Part shown: piece after piece, positions 44,641 through 55,821 of the stretch
Layout: every line of letters begins with the position of its first letter
How positions within the stretch are numbered: the first letter of the stretch is position 1
NCBI GenBank assembly: GCA_026018925.1
Contig: JAKSZU010000005.1
Location: 20,074,779 to 20,138,778, forward strand
Direction: 5' to 3'
Source of the DNA: Tupaia tana
Taxonomy: Eukaryota; Chordata; Mammalia; Scandentia; Tupaiidae
DNA length: 64,000 bases
Notes under the pieces: generated by a model
The model's input: the letters and a program-made list of their open reading frames with translations, nothing else
Told to the model about the DNA's origin: nothing
The model's database searches: none
Program-made: the position numbers and the translations under genes

Positions 44641-44876
44641 TAAAATGTATTCATTTCTTTACAAATAAATAAAGAGAGACAGAAAGAGAAAAACTGAATG
44701 ACAGACAGTCAAGCACCCTCAACAGGTCTTCATACAACAATCCAATGCCGGCCGTAACCTACTAGATCAAGGGCATGCACATGCCCTGTGTTTTCAGGAA
44801 GTTTCCAGGATTGGAACCCAGGACTTGCCCCATGTGGGCTCAGTTACATTAAATGCAGTTCCTCTGCCTGGGCCCA
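44641..44876 (-). mobile_element. family B SINE
   Basis: ATTCATTTCTTTACAAATAA, CACCCTCAACAGGTCTTCAT, GCATGCACATGCCCTGTGTT, TTCAGGAAGTTTCCAGGATT, CTGCCTGGGCCC. Abuts the preceding A-long copy. Confidence 0.78.
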
Positions 44877-44929
44877 AAGATCCTATCAGGATCTTTAAAG
44901 CTATCAGGAAGTAAATAGTGAAGAAAGCC

Positions 44930-45160
44930 CATATTTATTAACTTAACAAATACTTCTTGAGGTTCTATCATGTAGGGAGCATTGTAAGTGCCAAAGAAAA
45001 ATAAGATGGGGGGGGATCTCTGCCTTTAATTAGTCAGCAGTCTTTTGGGGAGATATGCTAATGTGATCAAGAATCCAGCAGAGAAATATGGTGTCTTAGG
45101 AATACATAAGAGCCACAGGCCAGAGAGGGGCTGAAGCCCAGAAAGTCTCCCTCATGCCTT
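44930..45160 (+). mobile_element. ancient interspersed repeat, family not named
   Basis: TAACAAATACTTCTTGAGGT, TCTATCATGTAGGGAGCATT, GTAAGTGCCAAAG follow the widespread motif 'CAACAAATATTTATTGAGCACCTACTATGTG'. I do not assign a family. Confidence 0.45.
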
Positions 45161-45301
45161 ATTCAACGACAGAAGTGGATACTGTGAGCACATGTTGGAT
45201 GTCTAATGTTGATTCATAAGAAAGCCTTCAGGAAGAAATTCTCTCTTGTTTTACATCATAACATTCATAATGGAAAGATGCATTATATACAAGTAATGCA
45301 A

Positions 45302-45559
45302 GGGCCAGCAGATGGCGAAGCAGTTACATCTCTGGACTCCCACAGGTCTGACTATGGTTAGAGTCTTGGACCTGGTGGCTTGAAACTCATGCTGCGCATG
45401 TGTGCATGCGTGACCAAGACCTCAGGAGGAAAGTGGAGAAGAGATTGTGGCTGACCATCTCCTTGGGGGGTGATTTCTCACTTTCCTTCTCATTGTCTCT
45501 GTCTCTCTCAGGTGAGCACATGCAACCTGGGCAAAAATCTCTTAAAAAAAAAAAAAAAA
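45302..45559 (+). mobile_element. A-long SINE, old
   Basis: AGGGCCAGCAGATGGCGAAG, GGACTCCCACAGGTCTGACT, ATGGTTAGAGTCTTG, AGAGATTGTGGCTGACCATC, CTTAAAAAAAA. Confidence 0.9.
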
Positions 45560-45579
45560 GCAAAGCATAAAAGCTCTAT

Positions 45580-45833
45580 TTTTTTTTTTTTTTCCCAGAG
45601 GGCTCATGGGCATGCTGGAGAAAGAGAGAGACAGAGGAAAAGTGAGAAAGCATCCCTCATGTGGCATGGTTATGCTACAATCTTTTCTCTTCAATTTTTC
45701 CTTCCTTGGGATTTCGGGCATGTGTGCATGTGTACCTGGTACGTTTCTTAAGCTACCAGGTCTGGGACTTAACACTGCACAATCAGCCATGTGCCATCCA
45801 CTAGCCTTAACCACCACACCACAGGTTGGCCCC
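45580..45833 (-). mobile_element. A-long SINE, old
   Basis: TTTTTTTTCCCAGAGGGCTC, GAAAGCATCCCTCATGTGGC, CTACCAGGTCTGGGACTTAA, CACCACAGGTTGGCCCC. Faces the previous copy tail to tail, 20 bp apart. Confidence 0.87.
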
Positions 45834-45903
45834 AGCACATTCTTTACTCAATATTAATCAAACAGAAGAGAAATAATAAATGTGGATAATGAATTACATT
45901 CTT

Positions 45904-46166
45904 TTTTTTTTTTTTGGAGAGGTTTTTGCTATAGGGCACATGCACTCGCCAGACAGACAGAGAGAGACAGAGAGACAGAAAGTGAGAAATCACCCCCCAG
46001 GAGGGATAGCCATGCTGCAATCCCTTCTCCTCCATTCTCCTCTCGGGATCTTGGGCACGCACGCACACGCGCCTGGCGTGAGTTTAAGCCACTGGGTCTG
46101 GGACTCGAACCGCAGTCAACTACGTGGGAGTCCAGTGACATAGCCATTACGCTAACTGCTGGTCCC
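45904..46166 (-). mobile_element. A-long SINE, young
   Basis: TSD ATGAATTACATTCTT at 45889-45903 and 46167-46181. Complete; box B complement GGGACTCGAACCGC. Confidence 0.96.
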
Positions 46167-46189
46167 ATGAATTACATTCTTTAGGTTAA

Positions 46190-46640
46190 ACTTCTATATT
46201 CAATAATTAGATAAGTAGCTCATCTATATACCAGACCCTGCTTTAAGACTTGGGAAACAGATGTGGAAAAGATGCTGTCCTTACCCTGTAAGAACTTATG
46301 TTTTGTACTTTGAAGGAACAGATGATACACCCATACATAAAGGAATTTAATTTTAGGTATTGAGGAGTGCTATGTACAATGTAATATAGGGACATGAACT
46401 GGAGAGTGACTTAAGAAGAGATGAATGATAAATTGTCTTTAGTGGTGTGCTGTGACAGTCAGAGAAGGCTCTCTGGGGTGGTGACATTAAGACAGACCTA
46501 AAGGATGAGGACAAAGCATCATGTATAGCAGTCTTGGGAAGAGCATGGGCCTAGAATGTCTGGAGAGAGAAAGGATGCAGTGATTTCTACATCTGGATAA
46601 TCTGGGGGTGGGGGGGTGGAAGATAGATGGGGAAGCCTCA
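46190..46640 (+). mobile_element. ancient interspersed repeat, family not named
   Basis: TATACCAGACCCTGCTTTAA, GATGCTGTCCTTACCCTGTA, AGAAGGCTCTCTGGGGTGGT, AAGACAGACCTAAAGGATGA, AAGAGCATGGGCCTAG follow a familiar mammalian repeat order; name uncertain. Confidence 0.45.
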
Positions 46641-47488
46641 GAAGACGTACTAGCTACTGCATAGCAGGAAGACCCAGATCAGCTATGGTTTTGGGGACAT
46701 CGCTGATGAAGGGACATTTCATATCAAATATCAGAAGAGTCATTGTTTAAAAGGAAAACTCTATATTTAAGCACAATGGAAAAGCCTCAGACTTAACTTA
46801 CACTTCCAAAACCATCTTAATGCAAATAATTTGGAAGATCCTCCACCATAGATTTCCTTCGGCGTCAGTAGGTTTGTATGAGAGAAAAACCCTGTGACTG
46901 CAATAAGTGTGAGGAGGCTGCAGGTTTAGTTTAGTACCTCCATGTCCTACCGCGACTTTACATGGGAGAGTAATCCCGACAATGTCTTGGGTGTGCGGCA
47001 AGATGTTAAAAGCTGAATTCTGTAGTTTTGATATAATCATGAGTTGTACTTCATGGATTTATTTTATAGTTGCCTATAGAAGGCAAACACGACTGTCATT
47101 CAGGGGAAAAAAGGGCCTGAAGCAGATGATCAAATGTCCTATGACTCTTCCTGGAATATTCTCACTGGGCAGCATTTTCTAAGAAGGCAGGACTTTGAAA
47201 GACTAGGAGGTTATCAGAACCAATGAACTGGGTCCATAGAAGTGGTGTGCTGTGACCTTCTGGTTATTTGTGTGTCTGCCTGTATCCCTCACCAGACACA
47301 CCAAATACCAACTAGAACGAAAACCAAGTACCCACACAGTGTGTAGTGCATATTAATAGCACTTTATTAGTCCATTGTCTTTATTAGCATCATGTTGCTA
47401 TTTCTGGAAAGTCTTACATAAGGAAATAACTTTACTGAATGTTACAGGAACTTTTAGAGAGACCTATCAACTCATCAGTGTTGAAAAT
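46641..47488. other. unique sequence, no gene seen
   Basis: No repeat or gene recognised. Confidence 0.4.
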
Positions 47489-47625
47489 TCAATTTAACTC
47501 TCATTCATTGCTGGTGGGAATGAAAAACAGTACAATAACTTTGGACGATAGTTTGACAGTGTATCCCTCAGTTCAAAAGTCTTGTATTGTCATCCCACCA
47601 ATCTTACAGTATTAGTCGTTCTTAA
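47489..47625 (+). mobile_element. L1 ORF2 3' fragment
   Basis: CTCTCATTCATTGCTGGTGG, GAATGAAAAACAGTACAATA, TTTGGACGATAGTTTGACAG: conserved segment just upstream of the ORF2 C-terminus; old L1M type. Confidence 0.75.
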
Positions 47626-47985
47626 TCAAACTACCTGTAGTAGTAAAAGAGCCCCCGTAAGCCACCCAAAGAATTTCTATACAATCTGCCTTTGCTATTC
47701 TCCTTCTGAGACACCTTCAAGTCCTGTGGGATAGTGTCCTTTTCTCCTCTAGTAGTAAGTAGCAATCTAGGCTCTCTTTTATCACATGTTGTTTGGGACT
47801 ATATCAGGATGGCACTAACATGTCAGAATTGTGGGGGGAGGGAAAAAAGTCATTTCCTGGTGTCTGGGAGATTGGTTCTGGTTCCCAACCCCATAGATAC
47901 TCATATCCTTGAATGTACAAGAATGTTTATCCTTGAATATACATGTACAAGTACAATGTATATAAAAGTATTTTTTATGTGTGTG
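47626..47985. other. unique sequence
   Basis: Short degenerate TGTACAAG/AATGTATA repeats near 47910-47960; no gene. Confidence 0.4.
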
Positions 47986-47989
47986 TGGG

Positions 47990-48235
47990 GGTAGGGAAGG
48001 GGATTGCTGTAGGGCACATGTAATTGCTGGAGAGAAACAGAGAGAGACAGAGAGAGGGAAAGTGAGAAATCACTCCCTCTCACCCCTGGAGGGACAGCCA
48101 CACAACAATCCCTTCTCCTTCAGGGTCCTCTTGGGATTTTGGGCACTTACACACAAACATGTCACTGGGCCTGGGACTCAAACTGTGGCTAGATGGGAGT
48201 CCAGTGCCTTAACCACTATGCCACCTGCTGGTCCT
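47990..48235 (-). mobile_element. A-long SINE, old
   Basis: GGGATTGCTGTAGGGCACAT, GAAATCACTCCCTCTCACCC, GGGACTCAAACTGTGGCTAG, CCACCTGCTGGTCC. Confidence 0.87.
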
Positions 48236-48581
48236 AGTAGCAGAGTATTTTATGCACGTCCTCCCAGGTACTTTTATTAGTCATCTCCATATTACTTAAA
48301 ATTGATCTTAGCCTCAGACATAAGCAAAATGAAAAATATGTAGATAAACTTATTCAGAACTTCTCTTTTAAGGACCCACCTCTTACCCCCTTTCATAATA
48401 TTTTGCATGACCTACATGTCTATGTTGCTGGTTGGTTGAATCTGGGGATGCAGAAACCACATGTACAATCTCATTGTCTTGACTGTATCAAGATAAATGA
48501 GACAATGTCTAGAAATGTTCATTTCAGTGCCTGCCATAGATTAAAAACTTAGCAAAATTAACTCAATAAAAAGATAAGTCA
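48236..48581. other. unique sequence; weak MIR-like end near 48490-48545
   Basis: AAATGAGACAATGTCTAGAA and CAGTGCCTGCCATAGAT resemble a MIR 3' half. Confidence 0.35.
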
Positions 48582-48831
48582 GGGACCAGCAGTTAGTGTA
48601 ATGGCTATGTTGCTGGACTCCCACGTAGTCGACCGTGGTTCGAGTCCTGGACCCGGTTGCTTAAACTCATGCTGGGTGCATGTGCATGCGTGCCCAAGAT
48701 CCCGAGAGGAGAATGGTGGAGAAGGGATTGCAGTGTGGCCATCCCCCGGGGGGTGATTTCTCGCTTTCTGTCTCTCTGTCTGACGAGCGCATGCACCCTA
48801 TAACAAAAATCTCTCCAAAAAAAAAAAAAAA
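48582..48831 (+). mobile_element. A-long SINE, young
   Basis: TSD AAAAGATAAGTCA (to 48581) and AAAAGACAAGTCA (48832-48844). Full length. Confidence 0.95.
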
Positions 48832-49489
48832 AAAAAGACAAGTCACAGACATGGATCCTGAACTTCAGCTGTGAAATATTGCTTTCAGAGACTTAAAATG
48901 AAGATTTTCTGCTGAGACTTCTTCCTCACTTATTTCTGGTGGGTAGTGTTACCTGTCTCTTTCTCTCCATTTCTTTCTATCTCTCTGTGTCTCCTTGAGT
49001 CTTTTAATTGTAAAAAAAAATTTAAGGTAAAGTATTCTCTGAACTCTCAAGCCCCTTTATTCTGTGTAGGTGCCTCTCCCCGTTTTGTTTAGGAAAGTCA
49101 CAAACCCAGGCCCATCTCCACATGGATCCTGAACTTCAGCTGTGAAATACTGTTTTGCACTGTGCAGTTTTCAATTTTTTCTTTTTAAAATTAAAATCTA
49201 TAGTTTTTTATTATCCTTTTTCCTTTTTCTTTTATATTTTCTTCTTTCCTTTTCTCTAATTCTTTTCATTATTTTTTACATTGGCTTCTCAGCTCCTATT
49301 CAGTAAATATCTAGACAGATCCAAATGAACAGGATCTAAACATCTGAATACAATTAGGGTCAGAATATTCCTCTATTCCCACTGATTCTGATACACAAAG
49401 AGTGAGAATGGAATGGAAGAGATATTGCAGATCACCTCCTCCTGTATGTCTCTGAATACTCAGACTGAACTTCAAAATTAGAAGAAATG

Positions 49490-49770
49490 GGGACCAGCAG
49501 TTGGTGTAATGGCTATGTCACTGGACTCCCATGTAGTTGACTGTGGTTCAATTCCCAGACCTGGTGGCTTAAACTCACGCCAGGTGCATGTGTGTGCATG
49601 CCCAAAACCCCGAGAGGAGAATGGAGGAGAAGGGACTGCAGCTTGGCCATCCCCCCTGGGGGGGGGGGGGTGATTTCTCACTTTCTGTCTCTCTGTCTCT
49701 GTCTTTTTGGTGAGCACATGTACCCTATAGCAAAAACCTCTCCAAAAAAAAAAAAAAAAAAGGAAAAAAA
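49490..49770 (+). mobile_element. A-long SINE in the HAL1 5' UTR
   Basis: TSD AATTAGAAGAAATG at 49476-49489 and 49772-49785. The central palindrome has an expanded G run (about 12 G at 49660-49671). Confidence 0.95.
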
Positions 49771-49812
49771 TAATTAGAAGAAATGCACCATCCATTAGAT
49801 GACTAGAAATCA

Positions 49813-51070
49813 TTGCAGGGTCACAAGAAATATGGAAAACAAGAAAATACCTCTCCTCCAAGGAAAAATAATAACTCCTCTTCATCCTCAGACAGTATGA
49901 TGAAACTCATGGAAATGTCAGATAAAGAATTTAAAATTTTTATGGTGACAAAGCTCACAGAGATTGAAAAGAAGAGAAACAATGAATTGCTGAAGAGGCA
50001 GGGGAAAGGAGCTGCAAGATCTAAAAGAGGAAATTCACACTATAAAAAAGAATCAAATGGACCTGTTAGAGATGAAGACTATAATACAGGAAGTCAAAAC
50101 CTCCTTTGAAAGTATTAAAAGCAGACTAGATCATACCGGAAATCGAATCTCAGATGTAAAAGATAGAATTGCTGGCTTAGGGAACCAGCAGTTAGCATAA
50201 TGGCTATATCACTGGACTCCCATGTGGTCAATCGCGGTTCGCGTCCCGGACCTGGTGGCTTAAAACTCACACCGGGTGCGTGTGCGTGCGTGCCCAAGAT
50301 CCCGAGAGGAGAATGGAGGAGAAGGGATTGCGGCATGACCATCCCCCCTGGGGGGTGATTTCTCGCTTTCTGTCTCTATGTCTCTCTCTGTCTGTCTGGT
50401 GGCGAGTGCACGCGCCCTATAGCTAAAACCTCTCCAAAAAGAAAGAATTGCTGGCTTAGAAAAATCCACCATGAAGACTGAGAAAATTGCCCCCAGAATG
50501 AGAATACTATACAATAAATACTAGATACCATCGAATGTCCAAATATCCAGATAATTGGTATCCCAGAAGGGAAAGAGACCCATAAGGGCATTGACAATTC
50601 ATGAAATCCTGAAGGAAAACTCTCTAAACCTAGAGAGGCATTCAAAGATCCAGTCCCAAGAAATACAGAGGACCTCCCAATAGAATCAACCCAAGAAGAT
50701 CTTCTCCAAGACACATTATAGCCAGATTGAGCAAAACCACAAAGACAAGATACTAAGATTGGCAAGAGAAAAACATCAAGTTACCTACAAAGGATATCTC
50801 ATCAGGCTGACAGCGGATCTCTCATCGGAAACAATGCAAGTGAGGAAAGAATGGGAATAATATACTCAAAGTGTTAAGGGAAAAGCAATTGCAACCAAGG
50901 ATACCATACCCAGCAAGATTATCCTTCATATGGGAAGAACAGACAAGAACATTCTCAGATAAACAAAACCTGAAAGAATTTACCAACACCAGATCAGATC
51001 TCCAAGAAGTTCTGCAGAGAGTGCCATACCAGGAAAATGAAATACATCCACACAGAAATAAGATTTCAAA
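49813..51070 (+). pseudogene. HAL1 ORF1 (L1 ORF1p-like), decayed
   Basis: Readable in pieces. N-terminus and coiled coil from 49813 (SDKEFKIFMVTKLTEIEKKR). RRM core near 50534-50585 (NIQIIGIPEGKE). C-terminal domain near 50700-51070 (HIIARL, REKHQVTYKGYLIRL, TADLSSETMQVRKEW, LREKQLQPRIPYPARLSFIW, FSDKQNLKEFTNTRSDLQEV). The domain order equals L1 ORF1p: coiled coil, RRM, CTD. An A-long SINE sits between coiled coil and RRM. Confidence 0.88.
50181..50441 (+). mobile_element. A-long SINE in HAL1 ORF1
   Basis: TSD AGAATTGCTGGCTTAG left (ending 50180) and right (ending 50459). CpG-rich, near consensus, short tail. Confidence 0.96.
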
Positions 51071-51861
51071 AACTAAAAAAATGGCCAACTTAATTGTGGG
51101 GACAAGTTTGGAGTTGAATATTATATCCCAGAATATAATTGGGAAAATCAACAGAAGATAGATTAAGTACATGAGACTGAACTGGTAAAATAGAATTTTA
51201 TGACTTTTGACTAAAACATTGCTGATTTTCTTCTAGGCTTTGTTTTCTGGTTTTAAGGATTTTTTCTTGTCTTGAGCTGCCGATAGGTTCATGTACCTGC
51301 TATTTGAACAGAGTCCCGACCTGTTTCCTGGCTTAAAGTTTTAAGCATATTTTCTTAGCATTTCCTTGATTTATTAAAACTAAATCTACTTTTCTTGAAA
51401 TTAAAAAATATAGTAAAAGTAACATAATTAATGACTGTAGTAAACTATATAGCATCAGTTAGTATATTCATTCTACTCAGAGTTTCATGCCTAAAGTCAG
51501 ACATGTATTTATAGATATGTATATATCATCAGAGCTTGCTATTGAAAGTAGTTAGATTATTTAAGAAATTTTGCAAATCAATAAAATGTTGTGGGAAAAA
51601 GGAATGGAAACAACTGTGGACACCTTATATAGTGTGGGAGGAGGGTGGGAAATGGTAGAGGGTAAGAAATAGGGGTAAAATATATTTATATACATACATA
51701 TATATGAAACTAGAAATAGAAAATTATTGATGATAGCATGTATGATTAAGCTACTATGCAGTATATTATGGATGGGAAATCACATTTTATATGCTGTGAC
51801 AATGCTCAGTGAATGAATGTAAATTAATTAATTAAAACCAAAAAATTTAAAAGGAAAAAAA

Positions 51862-53285
51862 GACAAGTTATGGCCTGGGAGAAAATATTTACAAGATCTA
51901 CATCTGAAAATGACTGGTATCCATATTATATAAAGAACTCTCAAAATTCAACAATAAGAAAACAAACCACCCAATTGAAAAATGGGCAAAATATCCAAAG
52001 AAGCACCTCACCAAAGAAGATATTCACATGGAAAATATGCTTATGAAAAGATGCTCTATGTCATACATCATCAGAGAATTGAAAATTAAAACAAAACACC
52101 ATTACAGACCTATTAGGATGGTCAAAAATCCAAAACACTGAGTATATCAAATGCTGACAAGGATTTAGAGCGAGAGGAACTCTTTTTCTTTGCTGGAAGG
52201 GATGTAAAATGATACAGTTACTTTGGAAGATAGTTTGGCAGTTTCTGTACAAAACTAAACATATTCTTATTACTATATACTGAATGCATGATCCCCAAAT
52301 ACAATATGGAAACCTAGTCTTGTAAAATGATAGTGTTGGGAGTTCGGTCTCTTGGGAGATAATCAGGTCATGAGTGTGGAGTCCTTATGTAAAAAAGTCT
52401 CCAAAAAACTCTCTTATCTCTTCCAACATGGGAGAACGCAGTGAGAAAATCACTGTTTATGAGTCTGGAAGCAGGCTCTCAACAGACACTAAATCTACTA
52501 GACCTGGATCTTGGACTTCCAGCCTTCAGCATTCTGACAAATTTCTGTGGTTTATAAGCCACCCAGTTATGACATTCTGTGTATAACAGACCAAATGGAC
52601 TAAAACATAGCAGTTGTGCTTTTTGGTGTTTACGCAAATGGGTTGAAAATGTGTCCACACTAAAACCTGCACAGGAATCTTTATAACAGCAGTGTTCACA
52701 GTTGCCAAAGCTTGGACGTAGCCCAAGAATCCTTCAATAGGTGAATGGATAAAAAAAATCTATAACATATTCAGATAATAAAATATTATTCAGTTATAAA
52801 GAAATGAATGCTACAGAGCTCATTCTTCAATGTATTTTTGCATAGTTGAAGAAGCCAAACTTAAAAAACCACAGCTACATACTGTAGAATTCCAATCATA
52901 TAATATTCTGGAAAAGGTAAAACTACAGTGTTTGCAAAAAGATGAGAGATTTTTAGGGATTTGCAGAAGGAGTGATGAATAGGTGGAGCACAGAGGATTT
53001 TTAGGGCAGTAAAACTATTCTGTATGATATTATAATGAAGGACATACAGCATTATACATTTGTCAAAACTCATACACTTACACAACATCTAAAGTGAACC
53101 CTGAAATAAATCACTGACTTTAGCTAATGTTATGTATTAATATCAGCTCCTCAGTTGTAACAAATGCTCCACACTAGTGCAAGATGTTAATAATAGTAGA
53201 AACTGGTCATACTGGTGGTGTTTGAAGGGTGATGAGGTATGTGGTAGTCCTCTGTGCTTTCTGTTCAAAATGTGTAAGGTTATGT
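51862..53285 (+). mobile_element. L1M (L1MA/L1MB-type) 3' end, split by an LTR
   Basis: ORF2 3' region (GGGAGAAAATATTTACAAGA, AACAATAAGAAAACAAACCA, CCAATTGAAAAATGGGCAAA), LTR at 52276-52607, then CTTCAATAGGTGAATGGATA, GAATAGGTGGAGCACAGAGG ATTTTTAGGG and 3' UTR TAACAAATGCTCCACACTAG TGCAAGATGTTAATAATAG. Old mammalian-wide subfamily spelling. Confidence 0.9.
52276..52607 (+). mobile_element. ERVL-MaLR solo LTR (MLT1-like), fossil
   Basis: GATCCCCAAATACAATATGG, GGGAGATAATCAGGTCATGA, CTTGGACTTCCAGCCTTCAG, GTGGTTTATAAGCCACCCAG and ATGGACTAAAACA end. Inserted in the L1M, whose sequence resumes directly after it. No internal region. Old and diverged. Confidence 0.85.
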
Positions 53286-53471
53286 ATTTATTTTTATAAG
53301 GGAGTCAGAGAGAAAGAGAGAGAGATACACAGGTAAGTACCCTTAGCAGGTTCTTATACTGTGATCCTACCTTTGGTCTCATAGGTGATGAAGTATGTGA
53401 TAGTTCTCTGTGCTTTCTGTTCAAAATTTGTTAGGTTATATATTTATTTTCATAAGGGAGTCAGAAAGAGA

Positions 53472-53515
<44 letters not shown>

Positions 53516-53545
53516 CCCTTAACAGGCTCATACTGTGATCCTGCA
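53229..53545 (+). repeat. tandem duplication of about 156 bp across an L1/SINE junction
   Basis: GTGATGAGGTATGTGGTAGT at 53229 recurs as GTGATGAAGTATGTGATAGT at 53385. Each is followed by CTCTGTGCTTTCTGTTCAAA, TTTTCATAAGGGAGTCAGA-type sequence, a GA tract, and CCCTTA(A/G)CAGG ... ACTGTGATCCT. The second copy has a longer (GA)n. Confidence 0.85.
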
Positions 53546-53680
53546 TTCTGCCCATGTGCTCATGGGCATGTCTGTACACATTGGCATGTGCAGGTAGACC
53601 CAGGAATCAAACCCTGATCTTCCACATAGACTAAAGCATTGCAGAGCATTGAGCTATCACTGTACATCCATGACAGGGCT
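53285..53680 (-). mobile_element. family B SINE, tail part duplicated
   Basis: GA tracts, GCATTCTGCCCATGTGCTCA, ACATTGGCATGTGCAGGTAG, AATCAAACCCTGATCTTCCA, GAGCTATCACTGTACATCC. The head-proximal part occurs once, the tail part twice. Confidence 0.65.
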
Positions 53681-53756
53681 TCTGCTGCTGCTGCTGCTGC
53701 TTCTTCTTCTTCTTCTTCTTCTTCTTCTTCTTCTTCTTCTTCTTCTTCTTCTTCCT
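53681..53756 (+). repeat. composite trinucleotide repeat (CTG)6-(CTT)18
   Basis: CTG units at 53682-53699 switch to uninterrupted TTC/CTT units to about 53754. It lies at the head end of the preceding B SINE. Confidence 0.95.
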
Positions 53757-55799
53757 TTATAATCTAAGATGATTATAACATGGTGAGATAAGTCATTTGG
53801 TAGAGGCAGGCACCAAGTATGAGTCATATAGAAGTACCTTTGGATCTAGAGCCAGTCAAGTGGAGGAGATACACAACATAAACAGGAAGGTTTTTGAGGA
53901 GGTGGTGTCCCCTTCGCCAAGTCCTGATGGTAAGAATGGGCTTAGTCAGGTGATGAGAGGCACAAGGGCATTTCAGAAAGGGAGGAGAGTTCATGAATAC
54001 CCAGGGTGTTGGGTGGGGGGGTCTTCTAGGTTTTGGTTCCACTGGAGCACAAAGTGGAAGGGAGGAGAGCTGGGGGACCCAATTGTCAAGGAGCTCTACT
54101 GTCAAGCAGCCAAAGGGAGATTATAAGAGGAGCAATGTAAGGTGGCCGATATTCACTGAGAGCTGTCACTCCAGTTTCAGTGGAGAGGTGGTGAGAGAGG
54201 GCAAAGTTAGAGGCAGCAGGTCCAATTAGGATGCTATTGCTGGAAGCTCTGGGTAGGAATTTTGGAGACTCGCCTTTGCTTGGATGGTGCCTGGCACAGT
54301 GCTGGATGCACAGCATAGACCCAGGAACATTTGCTGATGGACAGAGTGAGCGGTAGGACTGGGGTTTTCTGCAACTGGATTTTAAACATCTTCTCTCCTG
54401 ACTTAGTCTTCTCTTTTACTGAATCTAGGATCATAGAGCAAACATCTTTTCTAAACCCTAAGTAGGACAATGAGGTCTGATAACTATACAAAATATCTGA
54501 CATTGTGGTTGTCTCTGAAAAATCTGAGCTCTGTGGTCTATTTGAAAGTTACAGGAACAAGATTTCTCTTTACTGTCCTTCAGAAACTAAGATACATCAT
54601 TCTGAGTTCTTGCTAGAAAAAGTAGGGAAAAAAAGTTTTAAAAAGAAAAGAAAAGGTCAAGAATATGTTTCATTTGTACGTTTGTATAGTAAAAGACTCC
54701 GGGGCTACATAACAGCATGACTTTTCGAAGTTTATAATGACCCTCTTTATTACTTTAACAACTTATTAGAGTGTTTCAGAGACAGGATTTTCTATGAATA
54801 GGTAGAAGACACATATAGAAAAGAGTGCTGGAAAGGCATTCTTGCTGACAGCGTAATAATAGCTCTGCCCCTGGCATTACAGAACAGAGGGCCACACAGC
54901 ACCCAGGACTTCAAAGTTACTTTGTATTCAGAGAAATTTACTGTAATTCCTTACAAAAAAAGGACCTTTGAAAATTACGTTTAACATATTGTATCCCTAT
55001 AATCCTTCATATTTTTGCCTTCCTATAATTTGTGCTGTAGACATTATCCGTTAAAAGCAAATTTTAAAAATATAAGATCAACATTTATTCAAGTTACAAA
55101 AATAGAAAACTTAGATCAGCTCACGTTTGACTTCCCCCTCTGTTTCTTTCTTGCTTTTACTCATCATTTGCTTGCTCTTTACAGGATAGCTCCCTCTTCA
55201 GAATGTGTTAGCTCAAGGTTAATCATATCAGCATTGTTTTCTTTATTTCTGCTGTCAGTGCAGAGCTTTGCATTTGCACAGCTGAGAATGGTGTGTGGCT
55301 TTTAAACCCCGTCACAAGGAGCCCCAGAGATTTCCCTGGGAGCTTCTGAAGGAGCACCTGGCTCCAGCTCCTGTTGAGCCTGGACTCACTCTGCCTCAAT
55401 CTTTTTACCTTTAGGGGCTTCTCTGCTCACACAAACAAATAAACAAAACTCATGGTTTTGGTAAAACTTACACACAAACCTCACGTCCCACATACATGCC
55501 TCCTTTGCTTCGGATCTCTCACTATCCCGATTCTTCTACCTATTTGGCCAAGCTTAAAGGCCAAATAGATTTGGATACCATTTTAGATCGATGCCCTATG
55601 CCCAGACTCTCACTGTGTGCCATCTAATCTCTGGACTCAAATACTTCAGGTGATGTTGAGCTCTAGCTCTCCAGTCCTGGCTACTGACTAGATGTGTATG
55701 AATATACCAAGCCACAATCCTACACAGTCATGCAACTCCGGGATGAGTACAGTTGACTTCAGAGATCTGGACTGAGAAAATACGCAGAACAAAAATGAA
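53757..55799. other. largely unassigned 2-kb block
   Basis: 53800-54330 looks like old repeat debris (GTGCCTGGCACAGTGCTGGA at 54288 is a MIR/L2-like end). 54350-55800 has no recognised repeat. CTATTTGGCC / GGCCAAATAG form a small hairpin at 55540-55568. No gene seen. Confidence 0.4.
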
Positions 55800-55821
55800 C
55801 TTTCTGCTGTCCCTTATTGGC

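Larger units (their letters stand above)
48845..51850 (+). mobile_element. HAL1 (half-L1) retroelement, plus copy, split by two SINEs
   Basis: 5' UTR to about 49800 (AGGGTCAGAATATTCCTCTA and TTGCAGATCACCTCCTCCTG align with the 29715-30185 region), L1-type ORF1 (49813 to about 51070), then a non-coding 3' region of about 780 bp ending AATGAATGTAAATTAATTAA. No ORF2. Two A-long SINEs interrupt it at 49490-49770 and 50181-50441. The exact 5' boundary is uncertain; 48849-49020 may be a duplicated 5' unit or other sequence. Followed at once by an L1M. Confidence 0.85.

Noticed and set aside
53797-54126. 109-codon plus frame with an overlapping 93-codon minus frame
   Set aside because: Lies in old repeat-like sequence; no recognisable motif in either strand.
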